Source: Thoreauomyces humboldtii
Lineage: Eukaryota > Chytridiomycota > Chytridiomycetes > Spizellomycetales > Powellomycetaceae
Direction of reading: 5' to 3'
NCBI GenBank assembly: GCA_027596035.1
Contig: JADGJA010000382.1
Span: 1-20,486 of the forward strand
DNA: 20,486 nucleotides
In this document: piece after piece, positions 18,830 through 20,486 of the stretch
Numbering within the stretch: position 1 is the first letter of the stretch
Layout: each line of letters starts with the position of its first letter
The notes under the pieces: model-generated
Seen by the model: the letters and a program-made list of their open reading frames with translations, nothing else
What the model was told of the DNA's origin: nothing
Databases searched by the model: none
Translations under genes and position numbers: made by a program

Positions 18830-20379
18830 CTAACCTCGTCCATAACTTCGCCTGCTCCGGCTGCTGCGGCTCGAGCCACGACTAGAAGCGCTGCGACTGC
18901 GAGATCTGCTCGATGAGAGCGATCGGGAGCGGCTGCGCCCGCCGCGCCCGCGCTTCCGTGGCTCTGAATTACGGCTCGGCGATCGACTAAGAGATCGCTT
19001 CCTTCCGCGGCTGTTGCTACGAGCGCGAGGTGCTTCTCCATGACCTACAGGACCGCTACCACGCGTCCCAATGATTTTGAGGTTATCCTGAGGCTGTCGC
19101 CGGGACGGGTGGATAAAAGGCTGGTCGCTTGCCGGTTCGGGTTTAGATGATAGCATTGGCGACCGTGGTGCGGTGGGCTTAGACGTGCCAGAGGTGGCCG
19201 TAGCTACTCCCCGGCTCAGAGCTAAGCGCTTCGAGTAAGGTGACAGAGACCTCGAAGGAGATCGACGAGGTGAGCTGCGGCGTCGTGGTGGGCTCCTCGA
19301 ACGACGGCGAGGGGGAGAACGAGATGGTGAGCGCGATGGACCGCGGCGAGAGCGCATGGGAGACCGGGACCGAGAGTGATGACGACGATCATGCGGCGGC
19401 GGTGAGCGTGAAGGTGATGAGCGGGACCGACGTCCCGAGCGCCGAGGTGGGGAGTACGGCGATGGAGGCGAAGCTTGTCTTCGCGTTCGTGTCCGGCTGA
19501 CTGCGCCTCTCTCTGATCCGCTGGAAGATGGTGACCGAGCTCGTTGTTCGCGGGGTAAGGGGGAGATACTAGCTTCCCGACGATCGCGTCCACGGCCCTC
19601 TTGTCTGCGACGTTCAGGTAAAGCTGCGCCCCGAGATTTTCGATCCTTCTCGGATCGTTTTGCTAGTTTTGCGGAAGCCTTCGCATCTTCCTTGCGCTTC
19701 TTCTCTGCCTCTTTTGCACGTTGCTCACGCTCTTCCTGGAGAGCTTGATGGGCTTGAGCTTTCTCAATTTTCACACGTTCCTACAGATTAAGGAATGCTC
19801 TTTAGCAGTGCGATTGAACACTCAGATCGACATCTCGGATCTCACCTGCAGCTCCCGGTCAAAAGATGCGCCAGCCACGAAGTCGCTGCGGATCCCAAAG
19901 GCGTCCCGAGCCCTGGCATCCGCCTTCTCCTTTGCCTCTGCGAGCTCGTGGACCTGATGCCCCTGCAAAGTCTTGACATCCTGACTCATTTTGCTGAGGT
20001 TTCGAAGCAGTTCCTGACGAAGGGCGTCAACCCGTTTCTCCACCTCCTCTTCTGGCAGATCTTGCGCTTCTAGCTGATCTTGAAGCACGAGGCATTTCAC
20101 TTCCACCTCGCGTTTCTTTTGGTGGTCCAGAATATCCTTATTAGGCTTGCGCATAGGCGGCGGCCTATCATCGAACGGCTGGTTCATCTGATGGTCCCGC
20201 TCCCGAGGACGGAGCGTGGACATGTTGCGTTGCACATAGCCGTTAGTGCCAGACCCTCGCGCCGTGAGAAGTCCTTCCAACAAGGCAACAGGGAAACCGG
20301 TAAGTATGGATATCCACTTTCCAGACTACCATTCCGGAGTCGCCCCAGCAGAGCACTCACCTACGCCGTTGTACGACAT
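18830..20379 (-). CDS. CWC21: Spliceosome protein of the CWC21/SRRM2 (SRm300) family with RS tail
   Basis: Three exons: 20379-20361 (19 nt), 20273-19846 and 19780-18830, 465 residues; introns are 87 and 65 nt. Splicing exon 1 to exon 2 gives MSYNGVGLLTARGSGTNGYV, the family N-terminus, which lines the spliceosome near the 5' splice site and Prp8. The cwf21 domain follows: RKPNKDILDHQKKREVEVKC and LPEEEVEKRVDALRQELL (about 45-85). HELAEAKEKADARARDAFGI and DFVAGASFDRE (about 115-145) match the next conserved segment. A Lys/Glu/Ala-rich helix then leads into a long Arg/Ser-rich tail (about 200-465) with many RSRSP, SPPRR and SRSRS repeats. Yeast Cwc21 is about 135 residues and lacks the tail; metazoan SRRM2 has a far longer one. 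The protein joins the spliceosome around activation. It is convergent with IFT57. Confidence 0.93.
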
Positions 20380-20486
20380 TTCCGAGTCGAAATTCTGTTC
20401 AGATGGAAGTCGACAAAGCAAGGGAAGCTGAAATGGCAAGGAGCTCGAGTTCGCTCTTTCGAGTGGTTTTCTCTCGAGACTGGCAT
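20380..20486. other. 5' flank of the CWC21/SRRM2 gene, to the window edge
   Basis: This 107-bp stretch upstream of the minus-strand ATG at 20379 should hold the 5' leader or proximal promoter. No exon of another gene can be supported. Confidence 0.3.

Noticed and set aside
19222..19593. Frames on both strands over the RS-repeat exon
   Set aside because: His/Arg- and Asp/Glu-rich shadows of the RS repeats in CWC21/SRRM2.
1..20486. CRISPR arrays, insertion sequences, prophage, bacterial operons
   Set aside because: The DNA is intron-rich and eukaryotic; no spaced direct repeats, transposase or terminal inverted repeats were seen.

Overview
The window is nuclear DNA from a eukaryote, most likely a zoosporic (flagellated, chytrid-like) fungus. 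Genes are split by many short GT-AG introns (about 50-205 nt) and lie close together on both strands. The first gene belongs to a TPR-like family that I know, from memory, only from fungi. Next to it are genes typical of cells that build motile flagella: a CETN1/2-type centrin, LRRC9 and IFT57. Dikarya have lost IFT57 and LRRC9, so the combination points to an early-diverging fungus with a zoospore. This is inference from gene content; no rRNA or organelle marker is present.

Layout, left to right. (1) Minus strand, 1-1342: 5' part of a TPR-like fungal gene that runs off the left edge. (2) Minus strand, 1589-2515: single-exon Rossmann-fold protein. (3) Plus strand, about 2724-3684: unrecognised gene with a disordered His/Asp/Gln-rich N-terminus and a coiled-coil C-terminus. 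(4) 3685-4744: gene-free, with a 20-bp perfect palindrome. (5) Plus strand, 4745-7814: DH-PH RhoGEF. (6) Minus strand, 8122-8951: centrin. (7) Plus strand, 9338-10795: PRPF38B-type splicing factor. (8) Minus strand, 11189-16556: LRRC9 in 16 exons. (9) Plus strand, 16853-18645: IFT57 in nine exons. (10) Minus strand, 18830-20379: CWC21/SRRM2-type splicing factor with an RS tail.

Two themes recur. Centrin, LRRC9 and IFT57 are flagellum or basal-body genes; LRRC9 and IFT57 start head to head with 296 bp between start codons, so they may share a promoter. PRPF38B and CWC21/SRRM2 are spliceosome factors, both with Arg/Ser-rich tails. I rebuilt the exons by hand. For PRPF38B, centrin, LRRC9, CWC21 and the RhoGEF, the joined exons stay in frame throughout and give near-family lengths (325, 176, 1481, 465 and 961 aa). 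IFT57 (400 aa) has one doubtful junction, and gene 3 has an unresolved one. I found no tRNA, rRNA, transposon, CRISPR array or bacterial-type operon. I also saw no convincing new multi-gene system; the best leads are the flagellar gene neighbourhood, the LRRC9-IFT57 divergent promoter and a 12-nt microexon in PRPF38B.
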